Positions 19,126 to 27,858 of a stretch of DNA of 64,000 bases are shown here, one piece after another. Positions within the stretch are counted from its first letter, which is position 1; each line of letters begins with the position of its first letter. The stretch comes from Schaedlerella arabinosiphila (GTDB taxonomy: Bacteria; Bacillota; Clostridia; Lachnospirales; Lachnospiraceae), in the NCBI RefSeq assembly GCF_003885045.1, contig NZ_RHJS01000002.1, forward strand, positions 4,581,302-4,645,301, read 5' to 3'. Both the position numbers and the translations under genes were made by a program. The notes below the pieces were generated by a model. That model worked only from the letters and a program-made list of their open reading frames with translations. It did no database searches and was not told the origin of the DNA.

Positions 19126-19890
19126 TCATTTTTTCTGGAATTGATTTTGGTATGAACAAAATAATGTATTATTTGCAAATAGTTTACAGATACATTGATA
19201 TTGCCCAAGCATCTGAATTTGCGCTTCGCCCCCTGCTGCTTTAACAATAGCAGAAGACGCAGCTATATCCCACAGCATAATCTGTTCTTCCGTATAAGCA
19301 TCAATTTTCCCATCTGCTACTAACGCTCCCATAATTGCGGCAGTACCTAACATTCTGATTTTCTTGAAATTTTGTACTTTAGTAATAAATTCATTTAAAC
19401 TTTCCTGATCATAATTACGCTTCACAGGGAATCCCGTCGCCAATACTGCGTCCTCCATATGTTCAACATTTGATGTATGTATGGCTTCACCGTTCAGCCA
19501 TGCGCCCTCTCCCACAATTCCAGAATATATTTCTTTTTGATAGAACCGATTAACTACTCCAAGAACTGGCTTCCCATTTTCCCATAATGCCACAGATACA
19601 CATGCCAATTCGCGTATACCTTTCCAAAAATTAGCTGTTCCATCTAATGGATCTATAATCCACTCTCTTCCATCTTTATATTCGCCTACAAATCCACATT
19701 CTTCAGAAAGAACTGGAATTCCTGTTTCCTGCAGTATATCTATGATCAATTTTTCACTTTTTTTGTCTGCCTGTAGTTTGATGTCTTTGCCCTGTTGGCT
19801 GTCCACCACCACATCTCCTAAAGCATCCAGATATTGTCCTGCCTGAACTGCTGCCTGCATAGCCAGCTTATACTCCTTTTCATAAATCAT
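19126..19890 (-). CDS. Inositol monophosphatase-family phosphatase
   Basis: About 254 residues. The ATG at 19890 overlaps the stop of the dehydrogenase gene (ATGA), with GGGAG upstream; an upstream in-frame start at 19947 would lie deep inside that gene. Metal-binding motifs are present: EECG around residue 66, then WIIDPLDGTANF, and LWDIAASSAIVKAAGG near the C terminus. These are the three conserved blocks of the IMPase/FBPase/CysQ superfamily. In this cassette it probably removes a phosphate from a sugar phosphate made by the SIS isomerase and dehydrogenase. The substrate is inferred only from neighbours. Confidence 0.88.
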   Translation of the reverse strand: MIYEKEYKLAMQAAVQAGQYLDALGDVVVDSQQGKDIKLQADKKSEKLIIDILQETGIPVLSEECGFVGEYKDGREWIIDPLDGTANFWKGIRELACVSVALWENGKPVLGVVNRFYQKEIYSGIVGEGAWLNGEAIHTSNVEHMEDAVLATGFPVKRNYDQESLNEFITKVQNFKKIRMLGTAAIMGALVADGKIDAYTEEQIMLWDIAASSAIVKAAGGEAQIQMLGQYQCICKLFANNTLFCSYQNQFQKK

Positions 19891-20777
19891 AGTCCCAAAT
19901 CTCCCAACAGATTTTCTACCGCCTGTTTTTCCATAGACGTTCTGCACGATGTAGTATAGGTACAGATGTGCGGCGTCAATATGGCATTTTTACATTCCTT
20001 TATAATCCCTTCATAGGGTTCTTCCCAGAGAGCATCCCCCCAGAATGCGGCCACTTTATTCGACTTCAACGCATCATACAATGCCTGCTCATTAACTAGG
20101 CCGCCTCTGGCACTATTAAGGATAATCACACCATCTTTCATCTGTTGAATTAACTCCTGAGAGATAATCTCCTCTTTGCCGGATGCATGCAGCGTAATGA
20201 CGTCTGCTTGGGCAACCCCCTGCTCCAGGGAAGGCACGGATACCTCCGATATATATTTATCATAAATACTGATTTCAGCACCTAATCTTTCCAGTAATTC
20301 AGCTGTTTTTTTCCCAATATGCCCATAACCGATTACCAATACTTTCATTCCCTGAATAGATTTTCCCATGCGCTTCTTCCAGATTCCATTATGTATATCA
20401 TCATTAGCATCAATTAAATTGTGGCAGATTGATAACAACGCTGTTAATGTCATCTCTGCGACTGCACTTGTTGGCCCTTCTGGCGTATTTGACACTTTGA
20501 TTTTATATCTGGCTGCTGCCTCTTGATCTACATTGTCCATACCAATGCCAATCCTTGCGATAGCTTTTAAATTCGGGCATTGGATAAATACTTCCTCATT
20601 TAATGGTTCTAAGCCTGCCAGTAGCCCATCCGCCCCCTGCAGATGTTTGATAATTTCCTCCTGGTTCATTTTACGCCCATAAGGATTTTTTACTATTTCA
20701 ATCCCTTTACTCTTTAATATATCAATAACCTCTGAGTTCGTATCTCCAAAAGAGGATGCACCAACTACTACTTTCAT
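19887..20777 (-). CDS. D-isomer-specific 2-hydroxyacid dehydrogenase (SerA-like)
   Basis: 296 residues, shorter than full SerA and without an ACT domain. NAD motif VLVIGYGHIGKKTAELL, catalytic Arg in NSARGGLVNEQAL, the preceding ARIGIGMDNVDQEAA block, and the PHICTYT catalytic-His region are all present. It would oxidise or reduce a 2-hydroxy acid, possibly a sugar acid. Its start overlaps the SIS gene stop by one base, and its stop overlaps the phosphatase start, so the products are made together. A dehydrogenase of this class in a glycan-activation cassette hints at an unusual acidic sugar. Confidence 0.88.
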   Translation of the reverse strand: MKVVVGASSFGDTNSEVIDILKSKGIEIVKNPYGRKMNQEEIIKHLQGADGLLAGLEPLNEEVFIQCPNLKAIARIGIGMDNVDQEAAARYKIKVSNTPEGPTSAVAEMTLTALLSICHNLIDANDDIHNGIWKKRMGKSIQGMKVLVIGYGHIGKKTAELLERLGAEISIYDKYISEVSVPSLEQGVAQADVITLHASGKEEIISQELIQQMKDGVIILNSARGGLVNEQALYDALKSNKVAAFWGDALWEEPYEGIIKECKNAILTPHICTYTTSCRTSMEKQAVENLLGDLGL

Positions 20778-21367
20778 TAATGTCTGCCTCCCATATATTT
20801 ATCCAAAAAATAATCTAACGCACCATGAAGCAGCACTGCATGAGCGCTCTCCACCTCTCCAAAAGTATTGAGCGGAACATAAAAATTCAAATCTCCCATT
20901 TTGCGAATTTTATTATCCGCTTTTTTTCCAGATACAGTTATCACAAATGCATTGTTTTTCTTTGCCGCCAAAACAGCCTTCACAATATTTTGTGAATCTC
21001 CAGATGACGAAATAGCAACCATAATATCCCTATCGGATACAATCCGTTCAATTCGATATGCATAAACATCCTCGTAACCAAAGTCATTGCTGATAGCAGT
21101 CACATGCGACACCTCTGCGCATGTCGTAGTATTGATAACCGCATTTTGAAACCAATCATGAGACATGTGCTCTGCCATACTGGCGCTGGCGCCATTTCCG
21201 CAGAAAAAAATAAGTCCTTTTGTATTCTGCTGTACATCCCTCGCACGCTCTGCCCAAATATCAAACCCTTCATCTTTTGTAATCTCTTTACCATTATCAA
21301 CAGTTACTTTCATTTCCTTTAGATTCTTATATATCAAATCAAAATAGGATTCCGAATAACCTTTCAT
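20777..21367 (-). CDS. SIS-domain sugar isomerase (GmhA-like)
   Basis: 196 residues, the size of sedoheptulose-7-phosphate isomerase GmhA. The phosphosugar-binding loop FFCGNGASASMAEHMSHDW is followed by the second loop MVAISSSGDSQNIVKAVLAA, both typical. GmhA starts bacterial heptose synthesis. Here no hldE- or gmhB-type gene follows; a dehydrogenase, a phosphatase and a CMP-sugar synthetase do. Either it isomerises a heptose phosphate for a non-standard route, or it works on another phosphosugar. The start overlaps the cytidylyltransferase stop by four bases (ATGA). Confidence 0.85.
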   Translation of the reverse strand: MKGYSESYFDLIYKNLKEMKVTVDNGKEITKDEGFDIWAERARDVQQNTKGLIFFCGNGASASMAEHMSHDWFQNAVINTTTCAEVSHVTAISNDFGYEDVYAYRIERIVSDRDIMVAISSSGDSQNIVKAVLAAKKNNAFVITVSGKKADNKIRKMGDLNFYVPLNTFGEVESAHAVLLHGALDYFLDKYMGGRH

Positions 21368-22071
21368 AATTCCATATATCTCCTCTCTGGTTTATTTCTA
21401 CGTGACATCAATATTCCTTCTGCAATGTTCCAGTCCTCTTCCGTATCCAGATCGCAGGCCTCATCTTTTGGAATTGCAAATTTCCCAACTTTTCCGCCAA
21501 AAACCGGATTTAACCCTTTCTCCTGCATTTCCATAAATGTTGCACGTTTCCATGCCGTCAACGCCCATACTACTGCCTCTGTAGGTTCTAACAATTGGCT
21601 GTTAATTTTTTCTGAAAAAGAAAAATTCAGCGGTTTTCCCTGAAAGAAAGTTTCTTCTTTCTCTGCTACCACAGACAATACTGTATCGTAATCGTTGCCC
21701 TCTATATAATCCAGAAATCTCTCCATTGTGCTTTGACGCAAAAGCGGTGAAGTGGTATTAACCATAATCACATAATCACAAGCATGCCGCTGTAGGAACT
21801 CATATGTAAAATCACGGTTTGTTGCAGAATCCGATGCCAACGTATCAGGACGCCTGTGAAATTGTGCTCCTAGTTTCTCCGCAGCCTTACCCAGCTCTTC
21901 ACTTTCTGTATTAACCCATAAACTTTCAAATCGATTACTTTGCAAAACTAATTCAATGGAATACTGTATCAGCGGTTTTCCTGCCATATAACGAATATTT
22001 TTTTTGGGAATCCTTTTAGAACCTAGCCTTGCCGGTATCATAGCAATATACCTGTAATTATCTATACTCAT
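21364..22071 (-). CDS. Acylneuraminate cytidylyltransferase-family protein (CMP-sugar synthetase)
   Basis: 235 residues. The N-terminal signature IPARLGSKRIPKKNIRYMAG binds CTP and is shared by NeuA, PseF, LegF and KdsB-type enzymes. The block VNTTSPLLRQSTMERFL is the TSPL region of NeuA relatives. It activates an acidic sugar as its CMP derivative. No NeuB-type synthase (condensation with phosphoenolpyruvate) is in the window, which is odd for sialic-type acids. It heads the four-gene overlapping cassette with the SIS, dehydrogenase and phosphatase genes. AAAGGA precedes the ATG, just after the stop of the methyltransferase gene. Confidence 0.85.
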   Translation of the reverse strand: MSIDNYRYIAMIPARLGSKRIPKKNIRYMAGKPLIQYSIELVLQSNRFESLWVNTESEELGKAAEKLGAQFHRRPDTLASDSATNRDFTYEFLQRHACDYVIMVNTTSPLLRQSTMERFLDYIEGNDYDTVLSVVAEKEETFFQGKPLNFSFSEKINSQLLEPTEAVVWALTAWKRATFMEMQEKGLNPVFGGKVGKFAIPKDEACDLDTEEDWNIAEGILMSRRNKPERRYMEL

Positions 22072-22083
22072 ACATCTCTTCCT

Positions 22084-23002
22084 TTATTTTGTAATTACTG
22101 CTGTACAATTATCTGGTAACATAACATATCCGATATTCTCTTTTTCTATAAATTCCAAAAGTGCAATCCTTGCGCCTTTATAGTCATCATGTCCGATATT
22201 ACAATCATGGATGAATATATAGCCGCCTCTCAGCAAACGCGGATAAAAATATTCCAGTCCTGCCTTAAGAGGTACGTATAAATCCATATCCAGGCTTACA
22301 AAGCAAAACTCTTCCTCTAAACCTTGCAAAGTATCTGGAAAAAAACCTTTTCGAATCAAAACATTCTCTTTATACTTCATTTTGCTTAGTACAACATCCA
22401 CAGAAGTGTCTTTATAAAGTTCTGGATTTCGACCTTTATAAGTATAGCCCCTCTCTTTATCCAAATTCATATATTTATCTGGAAACCCCTCAAAAGTATC
22501 AAATAAATATAACTTTCTGTCATAAAATAATTCATTAATATGTGATGCAAAACTTCCCTGAAACACTCCCGCTTCTGCACATCCCCCCCCCTATATTCTT
22601 ATCATAAACTTCTCTTGCCGCTAATTCTAATGACGCCGTTCTGACATTGCTATATGTAAGAGGTTTAAAAGAATACATATCAATTATGTTTTCATTTTTT
22701 ACATATTTTCTAATATTACTTCTAATTTCATCCCAGTATTTCAAATTATCACTTGTAATGACAAATATATATTGGGACGTATCAATATTTTTTAAATATT
22801 CTAACGGTTTAATAGAAGAATTCAGATGATATAATCCATCATCAATAATAAACGCTTCCTCAATACCATACTGCCAATTCAAAATTTGTTTTATTTGCAT
22901 ACCCTGCTTACCAAAAGGATATAAAACCAACTTTCTTTTTTTCTTATCCGTAGAATTTACTATCTCATTAATCCTGAATTTTAAATAGTCATATTCATTC
23001 AT
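22084..23002 (-). CDS. TylF/MycF-type methyltransferase with Rossmann module, interrupted by a 9-G tract (phase-OFF)
   Basis: Two frames must be joined to read this gene. The first, from the ATG at 23002 (GAGGAG ten bases upstream), encodes the Rossmann-like module (LVLYPFGKQGMQIKQILN, FIIDDGLYHL) and runs into a G9 tract at 22583-22591, after which it stops at 22535. The second frame continues from the tract to 22084 with TylF-family features: LFDTFEGFPDKY, FCFVSLDMDLY and YIFIHDC, including metal-ligand Asp residues. With eight Gs the sequence reads DKNIGGGCAEAGVFQGSF, an ordinary TylF motif I, giving about 305 residues. The form shown is off. It should O-methylate a glycan sugar when on. 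A sequencing error in the homopolymer is the main alternative. Confidence 0.82.
22583..22591 (-). repeat. Homopolymer G9 tract (C9 on + strand) inside methyltransferase gene
   Basis: Nine consecutive Cs on the plus strand read as GGG GGG GGG in the gene, encoding three glycines in the cofactor loop. Eight or eleven Gs would restore the full methyltransferase frame; nine breaks it. Long G tracts in coding sequence are classic slipped-strand phase-variation sites, for example in Campylobacter flagellar glycosylation genes. Confidence 0.85.
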
Positions 23003-23006
23003 TTTT

Positions 23007-23949
23007 TTATTTCTCCTCAACTTTCGGTAAATATTTATTAATAAACTCGTCTATTGGTAAATATAAATCATTATACCGCCTTCTTATTTGTTCCTCCTCC
23101 CAATCCCACCACGCAATTTGATTGAGAGCGCATATTTGTTCCTCTGTATATCTGTACCTTATGATCCTCGCTGGTACGCCGACTGCAACCGCATAGTCAG
23201 GAATATCTTTTGTAATTACCGCGCCTGCGCCTACAATCACTCCATTTCCAATATTCGCGCCATTTGTAATTATTACATTTTTTCCCAGCCACACATCATT
23301 TCCAATTTTTATCCTCGAACACTTTTCAATTTTTCCCTTAGGCCTTACACCTGGAAAATACCAATCCGCCTCTTTACGTTCGTCATATTTAAACAAAGAT
23401 ACCAAATCATTATCTCCGCCACTGAAAATAAATGGATGTACCGTAATATAATTCATAGCATGATTTTGTACAACATCACATCCCGGGCCAATACCGCTGA
23501 AACTCCCTACAGATTCTACCAGTCTATGATTGCATAGCGGACCATAACTATACTTTCCCACAATTGTATATTTTTTCTTTTTCTTCTCCAGCTCTTTTTT
23601 TATCGTTTCCTTTTTCATCATAGACGGCAATTCTACAATGTTTCTACTGTGTACATATTTAGCTACATCTTTCTTCAGCGTATCATATATACTATAATCC
23701 TTAGTAGCCAGAATAACTGAATACGAAGAGGTATCTATGGTCTTTAAAAAAGAAACATTCTTGATTTCCGAATTAAACTTACATAAATAATTGTCAATAA
23801 TATATCTCTCCTGAATTCCATAACAATTATTTAATATAGACTTTACCTGTAATCCTATATCACCAAATGGACATATAATAATTCCCCCCCCCTAAGCAAC
23901 ATTTTAATTGTTTCTCTATACAGTCCTTGATCTCATTTATCAGCGTCAC
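23007..23949 (-). CDS. Hexapeptide acetyltransferase with Rossmann module, interrupted by a 9-G tract (phase-OFF)
   Basis: The likely start is the GTG at 23949 (GAGGAGA upstream), reading TLINEIKDCIEKQLKC before a G9 tract at 23884-23892. In the present frame translation stops soon after at a TGA. With eight Gs it reads on as GGGIIICPFGDIGLQVKSI, the same N-terminal module as in the next gene. From about residue 130 there is a CatB-like left-handed beta-helix acetyltransferase (IGNDVWLGKNVIITNGANIG, GAGAVITKDIPDYAVAVGVPA). Full length would be about 313 residues. It probably O- or N-acetylates a glycan sugar. The stop at 23007 lies five bases before the methyltransferase start. TTG at 23979 is an alternative start. 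Confidence 0.8.
23884..23892 (-). repeat. Homopolymer G9 tract (C9 on + strand) near the start of acetyltransferase gene
   Basis: Nine consecutive Cs on the plus strand. As in the neighbouring gene, removal of one G restores a continuous frame from the GTG at 23949 through the acetyltransferase domain. The same tract length and same frame offset occur about 1.3 kb apart in two adjacent genes that share an N-terminal module. Confidence 0.85.
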
Positions 23950-24018
23950 CGATGCTATATCTCCTCTATCTAAATAATCCAAACTTATCCTATATATCAG
24001 ATAATCTCACAATTCTTC

Positions 24019-25653
24019 TTAACACAAATCTTTTAATAGTTTTTCCAGTTCATAAAACCTTTCTACTCTGCCCGTTACTCTACGTCCAAAGCGAATTTCT
24101 CTCTCTTGTAGATCATCATAAAGATAATACTTTATTAATTGAGCAATATGTACTAAAAAGGCCTGTCTTTGGTCCTCTGTAAATCCATCTCTGATAGCTC
24201 GCTGTATGGCATCCTCAATTTTATTTTTTTCAAACGCTTCATATGTACATCCTTTTCCTTTCGACTGATTAAACCCCAACATCACAACTGGCTTATACCT
24301 AATCATAGTAATATAGTTGGTTTGCGATAAAATTGTCACTACAACATCAGATATATCTATCAAATCATTAATATCGCCTGATTCGATATAAATTGTATTG
24401 TCTGGAAAATCATCTTTCTTTTCCAGCCTTACACACATAGGATGAGGTTTATATATATAATTCCATTTCTTTCTTTTACATAACTCGGCAATATAAATCC
24501 CTGCTTCTATGGAACTCCTGAAAATAGGAGAATGATATTTCTTTGTATCTTCTCTATAAGGAACCATATCCGACAGAATATCGTTCTGGCCTGCAAAAAA
24601 AACAGTTGGTTTGTCTCTGTTTATATATTTTAAAACATATTCTATACAGTTATTTTTAGGTTGTATCTTACGGTTAATCCTGCTTTTATATAAATAATTC
24701 CATACTTTATCCGCATATTCTAAGTCGTTTTTATCCACCGGAAGTTCTGTAAACTCTTTTGAATATACAGACGGCAGGCTTTTTCCCATTTCACCATCAA
24801 TATCAAATGACAGAGTTCCTGGCAGAACACCCTGGTGTGTTGATATTAATGGTATTCCTTTTAGTTGACATAACTCCTGTAGGATAAAATGTTGCACTGT
24901 AAAAAGAGGATGAGATACTATAAACTTGGGTTTTAACATTTCTAAAACTTTTATTATATACTGATACATATAATAAACCATGTAATCAGCACTTTCCCGT
25001 TTTAACTTCGGAAATTCAGCACATAAACATTTGCTACCACTATCGGCATAATTTTTATTTTTTAAAAACTTCGTTTGCTCCTCTGACAGCACACCATCCT
25101 TTATATAGATACTCAGATCAAATATTCCTGGCGTAACTAAAGATGGTAGTCCCATGATTTTTTCTGTTTCCTCGCTGGAATACCAAATTGCCTCTGAAAT
25201 AAGTCCCAGTTTTAAATCTCTATCTTTTGCTTTCCATTCTTGTATAAATTCTTTGAATCCTCTATTTGGAAGAGCCCATCCCCGTCCCCAAAACAAACTA
25301 TAACCTTTCATATTTTTTTCTTGCATCTGCAATTTTTCTAAAGCTTGAACATAATCATATTCAAAGTCCTTTGCATTAATTGTATTTATATCATAATATT
25401 TCTTATAATGCTTTTTTTCTTCTAGTCCATAAATTCTAATCTGTTTTGTTATCTCATCATAAAAATTAAATGGAATATATATATATAACTCGTTCCAATT
25501 TTTTATCTCATCTGGAGATAATACTTTTTTTCCAAGAAAATACTGTCCATTTTTCTTTTTATCATTATCTATAAAAAAATCTATTTCCTCTTTTTTTACA
25601 ATATATGCAAATTCACTTGCATAAAGGCCCGTACCCCAAATAGCTTTTTTCAT
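24019..25653 (-). CDS. Capsule-synthesis-type GT-B protein with N-terminal Rossmann module
   Basis: About 544 residues from the ATG at 25653; a GTG four codons earlier falls on the GGGG ribosome site. The N-terminal 95 residues carry the shared module (AIWGTGLYASEFAYIVKK, FFIDNDKKKNGQYFLGKKV). The rest resembles capsule polysaccharide transferases and CDP-glycerol transferases: FIVSHPLFTVQHF, LISTHQGVLPGTLSF, NYIYKPHPMCVRL, and SDVVVTILSQTNYITMIRYKPVVMLG. The KPHP and late S/T-rich loop fit the nucleotide-binding half of a GT-B fold. It follows the COG5610 gene by about 50 bases. The linkage and donor are unknown. Confidence 0.75.
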   Translation of the reverse strand: MKKAIWGTGLYASEFAYIVKKEEIDFFIDNDKKKNGQYFLGKKVLSPDEIKNWNELYIYIPFNFYDEITKQIRIYGLEEKKHYKKYYDINTINAKDFEYDYVQALEKLQMQEKNMKGYSLFWGRGWALPNRGFKEFIQEWKAKDRDLKLGLISEAIWYSSEETEKIMGLPSLVTPGIFDLSIYIKDGVLSEEQTKFLKNKNYADSGSKCLCAEFPKLKRESADYMVYYMYQYIIKVLEMLKPKFIVSHPLFTVQHFILQELCQLKGIPLISTHQGVLPGTLSFDIDGEMGKSLPSVYSKEFTELPVDKNDLEYADKVWNYLYKSRINRKIQPKNNCIEYVLKYINRDKPTVFFAGQNDILSDMVPYREDTKKYHSPIFRSSIEAGIYIAELCKRKKWNYIYKPHPMCVRLEKKDDFPDNTIYIESGDINDLIDISDVVVTILSQTNYITMIRYKPVVMLGFNQSKGKGCTYEAFEKNKIEDAIQRAIRDGFTEDQRQAFLVHIAQLIKYYLYDDLQEREIRFGRRVTGRVERFYELEKLLKDLC

Positions 25654-25704
25654 ATTATTCCCCACATCTTTTTATTGCTTATCTAATAACACTTTTAAAT
25701 TCAC

Positions 25705-27858
25705 TCAAGAAAAAATTTTATTCTCTCTTTTTTGTACAATTATATCATCCCAATAAAAATAATCTTCTATCTCTGATATTAGCGCACTATTTCCAAATAT
25801 TACCCCAAACATATAATCCACAAAAAGTTCCTCACCCAAACTATTTTTAATGCCGCATTTATTAAATAAATTCATTATATCTTTTATAAATTTTTGTATT
25901 CCTTCATTAATAAATAATCTCTGAGTAAAATATTCTTGATTTTTTTCCTTCTTTGAACAGACTTTATGCCCACATTTATCTACTTTTACAATTACACCAT
26001 ATGGGGCTGTAAACATACTCTCTAACAATAATGGATATTTAAATAAAAAAGATTTTTCTGCCATTAAATCTGTGCTGCTTTGAAAACATGGTATCAGTTT
26101 GTTTTGTTTATTGCATTCATTTTCTGCTGATAAATCGTTATAAAAATAAAAACCTATTATTGTTTTTTTTAAAATATTTCCCAATTTCCTTTGCGTATTT
26201 CCATTATATCCAATATCAACTATTGCAAAAGAATCTTCTAATTGTTTCCCTCTTAAATAACGTATGTAATCCTCTCTCTCTTTCGCTATTTCATCTTTTA
26301 TATTTTCTTTATATGGCTGTAACCACATTAGAATTTTATTTTTATCATTTGGCATTTGAATTTGAAAATCAAAAAATTCATTATCAGGACTAATTGCAAC
26401 AGAAAAACGTGACTCCATAAAATCACCAAATTTACCTATATAGGGAAATTCTAACCATTCTTTAAAACTTTTTTCATCCGTAATTGCAGCTATATATGCA
26501 ATTCTCCTTGATACATATAAATAATCACTTTTCGGCAAATTATTTTTTAATAATGTGCAATAATAATCATAATCTTTTTGAATCAAGTATCCATCTCTTG
26601 CAAAAAAAACAAATCTGCTGATTTTGTATATTTTACTCTGTTCCGCAAGCCATTGCACAAAAGAAAAAATAACTGGCCCCCAAATACAATACCCCCACAT
26701 CTGTTCCGAAAAAAATCTGACTTTCCCTCTTGAAGCACAGAGTGCAAAAGGATTATGAAAAAGTTGTGACACAACCGCTCCCACTAATAAAGACTCTTTT
26801 ATATTTGTTACCATATTATATAATTCTTTTATCGAAGAATTACAGAGCATCTGAGTTACACTCATGATATAATATGTATTGATTCCAAATCTAGCTGGCA
26901 TGCGTATATCTCCTTCTATATCGTCGCCAACATGTATCGCATTTCTGCCACATAAAATATTTTCAGAAAAATACTTCCAAATTCGTCCTTGTCTTTTACT
27001 ACATCCTTTTTCACTTGATACAATTATTTTTTTCACATCAATTACCAAACCTGCTTGAAAAAGAAATTTATGAAGAATATACGCAGGAAAGTACATATCA
27101 CTTATAACATATATATCCTTTCCAGATTTTATCATTTTGTTGCAAATATCTATAACAACTTTTCTCGGAGCAATGAGGCTTTTCTCAACATTAAGTTCTA
27201 TCTCTTTTATTCTGACTATTGCTTCATCACTAATCCCGGTTATTTCTTGAATTTTCCAGTATAACTCATCAAAAGAGTAGCACAAATCTTCCATATTATT
27301 TAAAGCTTGATTACGCACAGCCACATAATCATATGGGAATTGTATATTTTGTTCATCTATTTTTTCCCGTATAATCTCGAATACATCCTCAGGCCTCAGA
27401 ACTTTCCGAACTATTAATGTGTCAAACATATCGAATGTAATTACGTCATATTTGAAAAGTGTCTCTTCAAAATTCTCCAAGCTTTTATCCCAATAAGGAT
27501 TATTTTTATCGTAAATGTCGTTTTTTATTTCTGCTCTTTTTCCGTTTGTAAAAAAAACAGGTATTTTACTATTCTTAATACGTCCATATATCACATTCCA
27601 ATATGTTACTGGGGCATTAATAATTATCATATCTGCATTTTCTTCTGCTTCCTTCAAACTGAAAATCGGAAGACCATACATTTTTTTCCCAATGTTGGCC
27701 TGATCCCTGTCCATTAGGCCTACAAAATGAAACCCCATAGTTTGTTCCGTCAATGTTGCCGTGCGGCGTCCAATTCCATAAAGCACTATTTTCTTATCTT
27801 TATAATTAGCAAAATTCCTTGCAAACCTTGTCCGTTCTAACTCAAATGTATTGCTCAT
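25705..27858 (-). CDS. COG5610-type HAD hydrolase with N-terminal Rossmann-like module
   Basis: 717 residues. Residues about 18-115 form the shared module (KIVLYGIGRRTATL, GLMDRDQANIGKKMYG). The HAD motif I VITFDMFDTLIVR follows at about residue 135, with IYVISDMYFP (motif II) and HVGDDIEGDIRMPARFGIN (motif III/IV). The second half carries FFARDGYLIQKDYDYY and IVDIGYNGNTQRKLG, the conserved blocks of COG5610 proteins. It is a paralogue of the gene at 1-2325 but with reversed module order. The start overlaps the radical SAM gene stop by one base. The role is probably dephosphorylation or glycosyl-phosphate handling in the glycan pathway. Confidence 0.85.
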   Translation of the reverse strand: MSNTFELERTRFARNFANYKDKKIVLYGIGRRTATLTEQTMGFHFVGLMDRDQANIGKKMYGLPIFSLKEAEENADMIIINAPVTYWNVIYGRIKNSKIPVFFTNGKRAEIKNDIYDKNNPYWDKSLENFEETLFKYDVITFDMFDTLIVRKVLRPEDVFEIIREKIDEQNIQFPYDYVAVRNQALNNMEDLCYSFDELYWKIQEITGISDEAIVRIKEIELNVEKSLIAPRKVVIDICNKMIKSGKDIYVISDMYFPAYILHKFLFQAGLVIDVKKIIVSSEKGCSKRQGRIWKYFSENILCGRNAIHVGDDIEGDIRMPARFGINTYYIMSVTQMLCNSSIKELYNMVTNIKESLLVGAVVSQLFHNPFALCASRGKVRFFSEQMWGYCIWGPVIFSFVQWLAEQSKIYKISRFVFFARDGYLIQKDYDYYCTLLKNNLPKSDYLYVSRRIAYIAAITDEKSFKEWLEFPYIGKFGDFMESRFSVAISPDNEFFDFQIQMPNDKNKILMWLQPYKENIKDEIAKEREDYIRYLRGKQLEDSFAIVDIGYNGNTQRKLGNILKKTIIGFYFYNDLSAENECNKQNKLIPCFQSSTDLMAEKSFLFKYPLLLESMFTAPYGVIVKVDKCGHKVCSKKEKNQEYFTQRLFINEGIQKFIKDIMNLFNKCGIKNSLGEELFVDYMFGVIFGNSALISEIEDYFYWDDIIVQKRENKIFS

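Noticed and set aside
22535..23949. The two split genes as ordinary decayed pseudogenes
   Set aside because: Each is intact except for one base, exactly at a G9 tract, and both downstream halves keep full catalytic motifs. Phase variation or a shared base-calling error fits better.
25030..25060. GCCGATAG on the minus strand with A-rich upstream sequence, like a second sigma-28 promoter
   Set aside because: It lies inside the capsule-type GT-B coding sequence, and the -35 fits only with a 13-base spacer. It is probably chance.
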